Part shown: one piece after another, positions 14,125 through 25,628 of the stretch
Layout of the letters: each line of letters starts with the position of its first letter
How positions within the stretch are numbered: position 1 is the stretch's first letter
Origin: Acanthornis magna
Taxonomy: Eukaryota; Chordata; Aves; Passeriformes; Acanthizidae
Assembly (NCBI GenBank): GCA_036785705.1
Contig: JAWUZG010000001.1
Coordinates: forward strand, 5,270,001 to 5,334,000
Reading direction: 5' to 3'
Length of the DNA: 64,000 nucleotides
Notes under the pieces: model-generated
The model's input: the letters and a program-made list of their open reading frames with translations, nothing else
The model's database searches: none
Told to the model about the DNA's origin: nothing
Made by a program: the position numbers and the translations under genes

Positions 14125-14958
14125 CATGGAGAAGAAAGATTTCCCTGCATCTGGATAAGAGGCCCAGAAGACTAAGACAGCCAGAGAGCTGTCCCCCAAT
14201 TACAAATCTATGACAGACTTGGAAAGTTTTCCATCCATCTGCACAGCAAGATAGTTGCGGAGTATAAGGTCTTGTGAATCAAGAAGTACCTGAGCAAGTA
14301 GCCTTAGAACCAGGAAAATATTCTACTAGTAAATTATCTGGCAAGTGTGATCCACTTATCATCAGGTTTTAGGTCATCTGTGCTTCTGATCCAAGTCCCC
14401 TGTGACCAAAGAAAAAAATGGAGATGGATAGATAGATTCATAGTATATAAATAAAGATTCATAGACATCAATGTGATCTCCTGGGAAGAAAAAGGCTCTG
14501 CAGGAATCCAAATGGAAAAGCTTTCTTATTCAGACCTTTTCTCTTCTTTTGTTTCCTTCGGTCATCCTAGCTGAGAACAAACCTTTAGAACTGAAGTTAT
14601 GAATTTTTAATTTTTCTCTCTGCTGATGAAAATAAATAAAATTTATTGACTTTAGTATCACATGGAATGTATACAAAAGGAGACAGGACAAAGAAATAAT
14701 TCAAAGGCTTCTTACTTGCTCAGGTGCTATTAAGTAGGGCTTGAGAATTAGAATGTGGCAGTGCTTTGCATACTGATTTTTACAATGTGTTTGTTTAAAG
14801 GATGATAAATGGTTTTCTGGCTATTTGTAGCAATGAGCTGGAGATTTCTACATCTGATAAAGTTCACCTCTCCCTCGTGTGAATAAGTAGTGCTGTAATT
14901 TTTTTTTTAATTTATAAAAAAATAGAAATTTATATTAATGTGCATTTAAACCCTGGGG
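14125..14958. other. unique AT-rich sequence, no gene recognised
   Basis: No recognisable feature was seen. A short A/T-rich run lies at 14,899-14,935. Confidence 0.45.
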
Positions 14959-15074
14959 TTTTTTTTCTTTATCTTTTTTTTTTTGTTTTGTTTTTTTTTG
15001 TTTTTTTTTTGTTTGGTTTTGTTTTGTTTTGTTTTGTTTTGTTTTGTTTTTGTTGTTGTTGTTGTTGTTGTTGT
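14959..15074. repeat. T-rich simple repeat, (GTTTT)n then (GTT)n
   Basis: T runs broken by single G give way to six or seven GTTTT units and then to about eight GTT units ending at 15,074. The apparent 79-codon frame through it (F/V-rich, then a run of Cys) is a product of the repeat. On the minus strand it reads as an A-rich tract of the kind left by degenerating poly-A. Confidence 0.9.
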
Positions 15075-16005
15075 GATGGAAAAGTAAGTGTCCAGAGAGT
15101 ACAATTATCACTACAACTGACTGAATGCTTTATCTGTATTGTTTATGGATTAGGCACCTTGACCGTTGACTCTTTCTGATCTTGGCTAGATTTTCTTCTC
15201 CTAGAGAAAAGGGAACATTTTTTTCTGAAAACTCCTGTACAACTAAAAATATTTGTCAGGTTACTTTAGAACTTTTTCCAATTATTAGAAAGAATATGAA
15301 GAAAAGGTAATACACAGAGGCTAAGGAGCCAGAGCTGGAATACTAGAGGAACAGCTTTGGTAGAGATGGTAACAGATTTGTCATTCTTGGCTGTGCTGAG
15401 TGATTTCATTGCTGAGAAATTAACACCCTCCTGAAGTTTAGCCTGAAAATACATGTGAAAAAGAAAACCTAAATATACTGTGGCCTTACTGCGACTTTGG
15501 ACATTATGAATTCTGTTATTGAATTACACTTTGAAAATTTATTTTATTTTTTATTAGGCCTTCAGAATTTCAGACTGTGTGACATTCCACTCAAACCAAC
15601 CAAAAAATATATCACCAGCTGGCTCTTTGTCTTTGTTACGCCCAAGTTAAAAATGCCTTTCTCTTCACTGACACAATGCCACAAGCCATGAAATAAGTTT
15701 CCTTCCCCAGATTCTTGGTGCAATTTGCAAGAATGCAATTAGATCTTGGTGAGCTCAAAGATGCAAAATACCGTGTTCAGAGGCTCATTGATTTTAAGAG
15801 AGGTACACGTTATGAAATGTGTCCTTCAGCTCTTCTAAATTGTCTGCAAAATGGTTAAGAATACTAGTCTAACCTCCTAGTTGTTCTAATGTCTCCATTT
15901 CTCCCATTATTATCCTGTTTGTAATGATTCTGGTTATAGGCTTGTTAAAATTGACTCAGGTGAAGACTGGTTCCAAAAGCCTCCTGAATTTGAGCACTCA
16001 TTGAG
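15075..16005. other. sequence downstream of the pseudogene break, nothing recognised
   Basis: In a complete ITPRIPL1-like gene the catalytic-like domain would lie here on the minus strand. I find no trace of it in any frame. The pseudogene frame stays open as far as 15,934, but its content is unrelated to the family after about 16,006. Confidence 0.5.
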
Positions 16006-17324
16006 ACTCCAGCCCTCAAAGGCACTGCCCACCCCAATGGCTTCTTGAGGCACCAGGAAGAAACTATTGCACACGCTGTCAGCAAAGACACGCCTGAAGC
16101 TCTCCATCAGCTCAGCTGTCACTGAGCAACCTCTCTGCAGGTCCTCAACAGGCCCCTGTGTCCGATCCACTAAAAGGATCCCTTGCTTATTCCCAACATC
16201 AGGGGTGTCATCTTTGTCTCCAAGTCCACCATCTTCTTTACCACCACCTTCTTCCTTGCCACCATTTCTGATTGCTCTGTCAGTGGCAGCCACATTTCCA
16301 CCTTCTTCTTCTTTTCCGTCTTCATTCTTTTCTCCCTTCATATTCTCAACAGTGTGTTTCTCCTCTTTGTTTCCGTCATTGTGTTCTTTGTTTCCACTGC
16401 CACTCTTTTCTTCCTCAGCTGCAGCAAAACAATGATGTTATTCTGCATTCCCACCATCACTGCTGTCTTCCTGTCCTGTCCAATCCCTGCTTCTTTGTTC
16501 AATGGCATCATTGCTTTCCTGCACCTTCACATCCTTGTTGTCTTCCTTTCCTTCTGCATTATATTCACCTTTATTTACTTCATCATTGTTGCTTGACTTC
16601 ATATTATTGCCATTGCTGGCTTTTTCTTCATTTCCATCTCCTTCTTCCTTTCCAGCACCATGGTCTTGCATCACCTTCACATCCTTGTTTGCTCCTTTAT
16701 CTTCTTCCTCATGGTCTTCTGTATTTCCAGCAATATTGCCTGGTTCTTCTTGATTTCTTTCAGCAGTGTTGTCTCCTGGTATATGTCCATCACTCTGCCC
16801 TTCATCTTTCTTTATGCCATGGCCATCTTCATTTTGAAGTTCATGGTGTTCCTTCACATTCATGTCATCATTTGCAGCCACAGAACTGCTTTCTCCTTCA
16901 TTAGCAATGCCAATGTCATCTGCCTCTGCAGTCATGTAATGACTTCCTCTGTCTTCCTTTAAGTAGTGCCTTGCTGTTCTTTTCCTTTCACTTCACCCAA
17001 GGTCTTGCAGGAACTCTGGTCTTTGCCACTGCTGTTGGCTACAACGCTCCCTCTCCTGTGGCTCAACCACAGGCCCAAGAGGAGCAGGACTCCAGCAAGA
17101 GCCCAGAATGGCCACTGCTGCAGGGCACCAAAGAGCAGGGAACCTCAGCCCTCGTCCTGCTGCCCGTGCTCCAGCTCCTGCAGCAGCCGAGCCATCTCAA
17201 GCTCCAGCAGCTCCTGACGCTCCTCCACGTGCTAGTGCGTGGCCTCATCCAGCCCATCCCCAGCTGGCCAGGGGTACTCGATCAGGCTTTGCACAAGCAC
17301 AAAAAGTAGCACCAAGACAGCCAT
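16006..17324 (-). pseudogene. ITPRIPL1-like pseudogene, truncated
   Basis: The family (inositol 1,4,5-trisphosphate receptor-interacting protein-like) comprises single-pass membrane proteins with a cytosolic Mab-21/cGAS-like nucleotidyltransferase fold. On the minus strand an ATG at 17,324 in good context (ACCATGG) starts a signal-peptide-like segment, MAVLVLLFVLVQSLIEYPWP, then DGLDEAT. An in-frame TAG follows at 17,234-17,232. The same frame continues with a helical ERQELLELEMARLLQELE segment and meets a TGA at 17,147-17,145. It then gives a membrane helix (LLFGALQQWPFWALAGVLLL). After a frame change between about 17,040 and 16,970 comes a long acidic, low-complexity stretch (16,960-16,150), broken by TAA at 16,440-16,438. 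The start of the globular domain follows (ELMESFRRVFADS, then AIGVGSAFEGWS near 16,035-16,006). Beyond that the sequence diverges and the rest of the domain is missing. A splice-acceptor-like TCCTCCTGCAG just before the ATG suggests a genomic rather than a processed copy. I cannot tell the closest paralogue without a search. Confidence 0.75.
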
Positions 17325-17325
17325 G

Positions 17326-17345
17326 GTCTGCAGGAGGACACACAG
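17326..17345 (-). promoter_or_regulatory. putative 3' splice site before the pseudogene start codon
   Basis: On the minus strand a pyrimidine-rich run, CTTCTGTGTGTCCTCCTGCAG, ends directly before ACCATGG. As I recall, genes of this family keep most of the coding sequence in one exon preceded by a 5' UTR intron, and this fits. Function in this broken copy is unknown. Confidence 0.4.
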
Positions 17346-17385
17346 AAGGGATTCAGTGGGGCCGGAATGGAGGCAGCCAGCGAGG

Positions 17386-17650
17386 GGCAGGAGGCATAGG
17401 GATGTGGGGCAGGAAGGACAGGGCCCCCAGCAGCTGGCAGGAGGCACAGGGATGTGGGGCAGGAAGGACAGGGCCCCTGGCAGCTGGCAGGAGGCACAGG
17501 GATGTGGGGCAGGAAGGACAGGGCCCCCGGCAGCTGGCAGGAGGCACAGGGATGTGGGGCAGGAAGGACAGGGCCCCCGGCAGCTGGCAGGAGGCACAGG
17601 GATGTGGGGCAGGAAGGACAGGGTCCTGGCAGCTGGCAGGAGGCAAGGCC
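17386..17650. repeat. 50-bp minisatellite, five units plus a partial
   Basis: Units start at 17,386, 17,436, 17,486, 17,536 and 17,586 (the last is 49 bp), followed by a partial copy from 17,635. The unit begins GGCAGGAGGCACAGGGATGT and ends CCCCCGGCAGCT. Copies differ at only a few bases, so the array is recent or homogenised. Because 50 is not a multiple of three and the unit has no stop in most frames, long spurious open frames appear on both strands. The array lies just upstream of the pseudogene start, where a 5' UTR intron is expected. Confidence 0.95.
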
Positions 17651-17890
17651 TGCAGCGCTGCCCCAGCAAGCACCGCGCCATGAGCAAGGCGCTCCCGCCA
17701 TGGCTGGGCCCTGCTGCAGGGGCAGAGCACACGCTCCAAGCACCAGCACCTTTGCCCCAGCCCTGCTCCAGCCCTGCCTCCCCACTGCCTGGGCACTTCC
17801 CGCTTGCCCAGGCTCTGCTGGGGCACTCGCTGGGGCCTTTTAGATCTGCCCCCATTTTGACACGGCCCCTGTGCTGTCACAGGCCCCAGA
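17651..17890 (-). promoter_or_regulatory. GC-rich block with a possible promoter of the pseudogene
   Basis: GC-rich sequence upstream of the minus-strand pseudogene. On the minus strand a TATA-like ATCTAAAAGGCCCC (about 17,846-17,833) follows a G-rich stretch and a TGTGACAGCACAGG motif that resembles a half CRE (about 17,885-17,870). The position relative to the expected first exon is reasonable. No transcript evidence is available from sequence alone. Confidence 0.3.
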
Positions 17891-19739
17891 GCGCATCACA
17901 GGCCTGCCCTGCCTGCCATCCTCACCCCAGCTCAGGGAACTCATCATGGCCCCGGGCACCCAAAGCATCAAGAGACACACAGTGCAGACCCATCCTTCGG
18001 GAAACTGGGAAACCCAGAGCTTCCCTTTACAAAGCAGGAACAAGTGCCCCACACACAACCCTTGACAAATGTAAGTTTGGGTGGCATGACCCATGGAAGG
18101 TGTTAGCTTTTACTGATTATTGCAGGTAGATGTTCTTCATTATTAACATTTATATTTAGTACTTTGGGAGCAGCATGTCATACAGACATGTTTAGTTACA
18201 GATTTAGTGAGAAATTAAGACATTGTGATGTCATCCAATCTTAAGGCCTACACTTCCTTACATGAGCACTGTCTTGCCTCACTGTCCTTCATCTTCGTGA
18301 AGACAAATTTTCTGGGTTTCTCTCTTGAATTAGGAACACTTTCATAGATCTGTTTATTGACTAACAGCAACATCACAGAGGAGCGACGTTTGGTTTGCTC
18401 AGTAGCATTAATAAGACTCAGTCCCAAGCAAACAACTTCTTACATTTGAGGTGGCTGATCAATAGCCTGGCTGAAGAATGGACAAGCCACTGTAATCAAG
18501 AAATACAAGTTTGAAAAAGGAAAAAGAAATGTCCTTGAAACACAGAACTTCTGAAGCTTAGCTCTCTCCCCTTTAATGTACTCTTCCCTAACACCAAATA
18601 AAGATATGCTTTTCCTGATACTTTCTGCAACTGGCTTCTCTCTTGAATGACAGCTCTTCCAAGAGAAACTCTGTTTTTTACAGGATGTAGACATGTCTGC
18701 ATTTAGACACCATCCTCAGTATAAACCTCCTCCCTTGCTTTTTTCTGATTGGAGATGGTTGGTACCAGACACAATGAAGCTGTTTATTGGGAAGGGTTTC
18801 TCTGATGCTGATCACAGCCCAGCAGGAGGTTTTTGCTCCCTTGGGCTTCCCAAATTCTTCTCAGATGTTCTCTGAAATCTCTGCTGGAGCAGAAAATTTC
18901 TGAGTAACATCTTTCTCTTCACCACCCATGACACGAGAGCTGACTGTATTCAGAAAACACAGTTTTCTGAACCATCCCATACAATAATAATCACTGATTT
19001 ATAAATTCTGTCATTTAGATGAGGTCCCTGTTGAACAGCTCCATGTCCCAAGTGGTACCTAGCAGGCAGAGAAGAAGAGGAAAACAGGATCACAACAGCC
19101 ACTGATCAGCCACTCAAAGGCCATGAAAAACCAGGAGAGAGTCATGAATTTCTCAGGTTACTGTGTTTCAGCAACCCATATCACTCTGCTCCTTTTAAAT
19201 CTCTTCTGATGACAAGTTTCCAGTCCTATCACAGTTCTTGCCTTTGGGACACGAGTAACTAAGATGCAGAATGGGAGGGAAAATATCTTCTGAGCTCCAG
19301 GCACCTGGGCATCATGCAGACGGGAGAAAACCTCTGCCCTAGTCAGAGGGAGGTGCTTTATAAACTCACCCACAGCTAAACTGTTCAGAAAGACCACATT
19401 ATTAGATCCAGAGTGGTAAAGAGCTTATGAATTTGCTGACCCTGGGAAACAGGCAGCTTTAAATGAACTCTGCAAATCACACTCTCTCTCCTTAGAACTT
19501 CAGGCTGAGATGCCTATCACCAACTACAGAAAAAAGTAATTTCATTCATGATCTGGTCAACCATTTCTCACCCTCTTGTCCCTCTCAATCTACCAGCCAG
19601 TCAAACAAAGAAAAAGCAAGGGACCCATGGTAGGATTCTGCTGGAAATATTGACAAAGTCCTCTTGGACAGCATAATTTGAAGGACCTGTGGTCAGCTCA
19701 CTGACTGTGAATCACTTTTATTGCTACACTTAGCCTACG
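17891..19739. other. flank of the GC-rich block grading into AT-rich sequence
   Basis: GC content falls after about 18,060. No gene or repeat family was recognised. Confidence 0.4.
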
Positions 19740-19763
19740 AGCTCAGCTCAGCTCAGCTCAGCA
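19740..19763. repeat. (GCTCA)n short tandem repeat
   Basis: Four exact GCTCA units at 19,741-19,760 with partial flanking copies. Confidence 0.9.
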
Positions 19764-22700
19764 GCCTCCCAGATACCTTTAGCTGCATAGGCACACGAAA
19801 GCACAGTCAGAAAGGTGTGAACCTTATGAAGGAAACAGACACAGAGAATGAAGTGTGGAGATTAGTCCACACTCTGAGGAACAGGCAACACCAACAAAAC
19901 ACTCTGGCAATAGCTTGTGCCTAGAGGCTGCCAACCTTCACATCCCCCTCAGGGGTCTGGGGCTTGTGTTGACTTGCACAAAGGAACCCACTCCACCGTG
20001 CAGCACTGGGCTCCTTCTTTCCAGCCTCGATGGAGACAAGTCCTGCATTTTGCAAGCATGTCCAGGTGTTCAGAATGGAACATGCTGATCCTATTCAGCA
20101 CCTTAAGGGACGCAGTTCTTCCTTTCTCAAAATATGCTTTGTGAAACTATAGGCAGTGCTATCCCCACCTTTCCAAACAAATGACCCTCATTATATGGCA
20201 CTTGCCTTCAAAATAGTGCCACTCCTTCATTTCAGACTTTGCTTGCCTCAGAAGGATGCACAAATGGTTGGAGTAGTTGCAAGCACCTGCACCTGCAATT
20301 TTCAACTAACTGCATTTTCAGAAAGGCCTTTGATAACAGGCCATTCTCTAGACATGAACATGGTACCCTGAGGCAGACAGACAACTTTGCTACTTCTTAT
20401 AGCTCAGATCTCTTTGGCCGGAGACACAGGCCTTGAGATAAAATTGCGAAAAAAAAAATCAGAGAATGTATTTTTACCAAATGATACTATGTTCAATCCA
20501 TTGTGGGGTCTGATTCAGTTAAGAGCAGGGTCGCATATAGCTGAAAAACAGGTTTGTAAAGGAAAGGTTTCCAGACAGCACTTTATAAGAATGATAACAG
20601 GCACCACTATGTTGAAGGCACAGATATGAGCCCAGTGAAGAATGGTTTTCTTTCACTGTAGTCACATGTAATTTAAAACCAGCTCCTTAATTTCTTTCTT
20701 GTGTCAGATTCATTGTGATTTTTCCTTCTAGGGAAATGTAAATCATTGCTTTATATTTATGTTTCTCATGAACTTGTAGTTACTTTGTAGCCATTTTTAC
20801 TCTCAAGTTAGATTCCTAAATCATCAAAATGATGAAGGACAGCACGATTTCAGCTGAAGAGAGTGATGCTAAAAATCAAAAAGCTTGGCTTGTTTTTTCT
20901 ATCCACATCCATTACTATTTTGCCGAATGCAGGTTATTGTGATTTGACTGGTACCCACAGATTTTACTGGTCAGCCTAATTATACTTTTTTTCTTTGGTT
21001 CTGGCAAGAAACCAACTCATTCTAATTCTTAATGACAATACCTTTCATCTTCATTTATGTCTTCTAAGTTATGAGCAGAAAACAAATTGTCAGTGAAAAA
21101 TCTTATTTTACTCACCTCACAATCTTCTTTTTTCCCCCTTTATCTCTTCCTCAGTACAACAGATTCAGTTTATTTAGTTCAGTAGTCCTGGAAACAATGA
21201 TAAAAATTGTCTTAACAGTTCTGATAGCTATCAGTTGTTCAGCAGACATTACAAGACTGTCTTATCTCCTAATTACTCAGGAAGGGACAAGTTGCACTTT
21301 CAGGGCTTTTCTGAAATGTAGTGAATTTCTATTTTACTTGTACATCCATCTTTTGCTCCTAGAGAGGCAAGAAGATGGTAGAAAAATCTTCTATGGAAAC
21401 CACTATGCAGCTTCCTGACCAACAGTTTTTGAAGTCTCTGCTCCTGAAATCTGATTTTGTCAAGGGTAAATACAAGCACCTACAGAGCTGCAATGAAGCC
21501 AGTGATGGTCTCCTTGAGTCTGTTCATTGTATTAGATGATGGCAATGGGAGAGCTAAAATAAAATGCGTTTAAATCCAGAATATAAAATCAGCATATGAA
21601 AGGAAAAGACCTGGGAGATTTAAGAGTCTGTAGGAACAAAACCTGATGGCAAGTTTGTTTCATCACTCTCAAAACCTTTAAGAAAATTTTAAAAATTGTT
21701 CTCATGAGGTGATAGGAAGGTGAAGGTTTAAATGTGTGAAGAGAGAGGAGGAGGTGTAAGGGATGGTATGAGTTTGCTGGATTGAGTGGTTTGGCTACTA
21801 AGAAGCTGTGTTGAGTGATGAGGAAGGGAGAAGGAAAAATTGTGAATTCCATTCTAGCCAATATTAAGGAGAAGCATTACATGAACAGCTCATTCTCATG
21901 CTGTTTGATTCCTCCCTGCTGAATGTAAGGGCAGTAAATACTTTGGGGTTTTCTGGAGAGAATGCGCTGAAAATTTTTGTTCCAGGAACTGTTCCATTCT
22001 TCTATCAGTGATGTTGTGTGCTGCATGTAAACAGTTGCCAGGAGGGGCAAAGTGATAAGGAAAGGTTTAATTTACCGATGAAAATATTCCACAATTAAGG
22101 CTTAAAGAAATCCAGGTCTGAGACGTTATTTTGAACTAATGCCAGCGTGTTTCCTTCTTCATAGAGTGAGAAGAGCCACCTTGTTGCTGTGCTCCCATAT
22201 TTTCAGCTTTTGGGATAGAAAACTGCTCTAGCAGGATTTAAAATAGCCTCTACTAAACCTCAGTAAGGTGGACTTCTGTCCTGCTATTTCTGAACAGCCT
22301 CTTCTTATGAGGAAAGGTTTTTCTCTGAAATGAGATCCAGGGAACTTCCAGGGAATACTGGAGATGGAAATGAAAGAAGGCTGTGGTACAATAGGGAAAA
22401 AGAATTAATTTTCTCTATTCTTTATGCTCAGATCTTTCTGAACAAATGTATGTGCATCCAGAAGCAGCCAAATCAATAATTTGGTCTTGACTTCTCCCTT
22501 CCTCCTTACTTGAATAAAATGTACAGCAACAAGCATGAGGGAGGCCAGGAAATGTGTAATAGTAACAGTGTAAATAGATGTAATAAATGTGTAACAGATG
22601 TAATAGTGAGTTGCTGTCATGGTTCCTATCCCTTGCAAGAGGGTGGCATAATAGTATCTGAATGCCTCTGATGGTTGAGTTCAATTGTCAGCATGGCTAT

Positions 22701-25435
22701 CTTAGCCTTATGACACTAACAATTATTAAGGATGGGTACCCACATTGTCACAATGTCCCTTTCTCAGTGATTCTTCCTGCAGAGGAGTGTGACTAAGTCA
22801 GCCTGAACATTTTTCTCTGCATTTACATACATGAAATACAAATAAAATGGAGCAGATGCAGCCTTTATCTGTCTGTCTTTATGAGATTTGACCTGTGATT
22901 CATAAGAGGTGGTCCTCACTTTCCAGACTCCCCCTCTTCCTGAAGGCTTCCTTCTCAGATTTGTTTGATCACTGAATGCATTTTCCAGATATGCTTTTTT
23001 ACTTTTTTTTCCCTCTCCCCTCTCCTTCCTCATTTCTGAAATGAAGCAATACGGGGGAAGAAATAGACTGTAAAAGAAGCACAAAAGCAGAGATTTGCTG
23101 AATGACAACAGCAAATTCAAGGAGCCTTCAGGTAAGAATGGAGCAATTGGACAACAAAATATCGTATGACTTCAGGACATGATGTGACAAGCATTCATAT
23201 GACCTTCAATTACACATGTTCAAATACTACTCTGTCTTCAACCTTCATTCTTTTGGGACCCCTCTCTGTGTCATTTAGCTCACAGTGAAAGATGCTTTGT
23301 TCCTTTAGGCATACAGGAGTTTGTCAGATGTCCTCCAGCCTGTGTTTAGGAGGAGGGGAGGACACATGTTTGCAACCTGTCCTGGCAGGTCTGTGACTGC
23401 CCTCACAGCTGCTCAGTTTCCTCTTCTTCCCATGTGGTTTTTATACCTCTGCAGTCCAATCCAGCTTCCCTCAGCCCACCAATCTTTCTGAACACATGCC
23501 CCTTGGCTCCTTTGCTTGCAGTGCATTCCAGGAAATAGCTTTTTGTTTTGGAGTTGCTCAAAATGCGTATTTATCTTCTTGCAGAAGTTTTAGGCTACCC
23601 TAGTGTTCTCTGAAAATACGGACAACTGAGGAATTGGGAATAAGGCCTAAAGAATACAAGAGCAATGTGGTGCCTGAGATCTTTCCTGTATGTTGTGTAT
23701 TTCTTAACGAGGAGACACAGAACCTCTTCCCTTTCCTCTTTCTGAGTCCTCTCTTTAGGCTGAAGGAAATCTCTCTGCAACACAGGGCTGCACACAGTGT
23801 GAGAGCCTCAAACCTCCGTGACTAATGAAGATGCAGGGGATGGCAATACCTTTCTAATCACAACATGAGATCCACAGCAGTTTTTAAAAAAGCATTCTTT
23901 AAGCTAGGCTGATTAGTTATGCTCTATTTTTCAGAAATGTCTGAGGAGCAGACTGTATCTAGAATATTTTAAAATGTGTTACTCTTTCAAATGGTATGGA
24001 GTATTCAAAATGTATTTTGTATATGTGTAATTACATATAACATCAAATACGAAATGCATCATGTGGGTGTCTCTACAGTGGGTCAGTGACATAGGACATT
24101 AATTTTCTTATTTTTTCTTTTTTGCTGAATAAGCTTTTATTTTACTACCTTTTTAGAGCCTGTAAGTATTAGGTATAATATTTCTCTTTTTTTCTTCATT
24201 AGGTTTACAGAAATCTCATGACATACATACATCATGTCACAAAAATCAGTTTCAAATACACATCTTAATACAAGTTTTGTCCAGACGTAGCTAATGTGCC
24301 ATAATTATGACAATTCTTCTGTTTCTTCAGGAAGGAAAAACCTCCACCATTTATTCAAAACTGTGGAATTTTATTCCTTTTTCTGAGCACCATATGTCAT
24401 TAGTAAACTTAAAATATCCATTGGAAGTGCCTACCTCAGGGCTATGTTGATGTGTCCCTATGCTGTCCCTGAACAGTGAAAGTGAGCTGGAGTCCTTTCA
24501 AGATTTATATAGACACAGTAAAGATGTAAAGATTTTAAGTCAATTAAATTTACAGCCACTTGAGCAAACTGCTTCCCTTCTTTCAGTGGAAGAGAAAGAA
24601 AGCTGAATGTTGACTTGATCAGAAGAACATGAATAGGGAAGATCTGTGGAAAGTCAATAGTAACTGTTGTCTCCTTTTCTGTGACTTAAGTACCTTTGAA
24701 AGAGGTTTATTTATATCAGATAAAACACAGAGTATTACACTCCTGCAGCAAAACAGAGAAAACAACCCTGGGAACAGCACTTACTTCTGCACCAACAGCC
24801 ATGTATTGTTTGAACCTTTGGCACAGGGAGGCTCCTCTCCCATCCAGGGAAGGTGGAAAAAGCACAACCTTGACTTTTTCATGCACACAGCAAGAAGATC
24901 TCTTCTTCCTTTGGGTATCTCTCCAAAAGTCTTCTGTTGCATCACCTTTTCCTATTGCAAAATCCTCATAGTAGGGCTGTGTGTAGTATGGAATTCAGTC
25001 TGCCTCACGTGCCAGCCATTGTACTTGCTTTTTTTTTTCCTTCTTATTTGTTTCATACTCATCTTTCTGTGGCTTTAACTCTGACATAAATATTTATAGG
25101 CTTTTGGATTTCTTTTTTCTGTAAGCATTGTTTTTAATCAGAATAAGCTCCTGGGAAGTCATCAGTCCAGAAACCAAAATGTACTTTTCCCTATGTATGA
25201 TAGCAAAAGAGGAACACAGTAATCTGTTCCCACTTCTCTACTAGGAGTTATTTCCTTTGCTGTCTGTACTAATGCTTCTCAGATCGAGGCCAAGAAAGCT
25301 GTGTGGATTTTATATCTGCACTATTGACCCCCATAAGATAAGTGAATATGGACAGAGATGTTCTATGTTTTATTCTAGTGAACAAGGAACAGAGAGGAAA
25401 CTAGTGACTATTTTCAGAGAAGCTACACTTTAAAA
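19764..25435. other. unique AT-rich sequence, no gene recognised
   Basis: Open frames up to 149 codons (24,629-25,078, plus) and 118 codons (22,764-23,120, minus) show no recognisable domain. No repeat family was recognised. Confidence 0.45.
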
Positions 25436-25628
25436 TCACAGAATCATAGAATGGTTGGTCTTGGAAGAGACATGATAGATCAACTAGTTTCAGTCCCCCT
25501 GCCACAGATAGGGACACTTTCCACTGGATCAAGTTGCTCAAAACCCCATCCAACCTGGCCTTGAACACTTCAGGGATGAGGCATCCACAGCTTCTCTGAG
25601 CAACCTATGCCAATGCCTCACCACCCCC
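25436..25628 (-). mobile_element. CR1 LINE, 3' part, split by the provirus
   Basis: Starts with the reversed CR1 terminus 'cacagaatcatagaatggtt' and runs through 'ccaacctggccttgaacact' to 'caatgcctcaccaccccc', where the provirus begins. The element continues at 32,611 with the next expected CR1 text ('aaataatttcttccttatat'), so the two halves were one copy before insertion. Confidence 0.9.
25624..25628. repeat. target-site duplication, left copy
   Basis: CCCCC directly before the left LTR matches CCCCC directly after the right LTR (32,611-32,615). As a homopolymer it is weak evidence alone, but it fits the CR1 split exactly. Confidence 0.65.

Noticed and set aside
14940..15179. 79-codon frame with Phe/Val and Cys runs, like a membrane peptide
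   Set aside because: Translation of the T-rich and GTT repeat.
16067..16962. Plus-strand Ser/Phe/Leu-rich frames up to 210 codons
   Set aside because: They are the reverse of the acidic, purine-rich coding stretch of the ITPRIPL1-like pseudogene.
17108..18129. Plus- and minus-strand frames up to 296 codons with repeated W/G/R or C/P/S peptides
   Set aside because: They are translations of the 50-bp minisatellite and GC-rich flank. The unit shifts frame at each copy, and all frames look alike.
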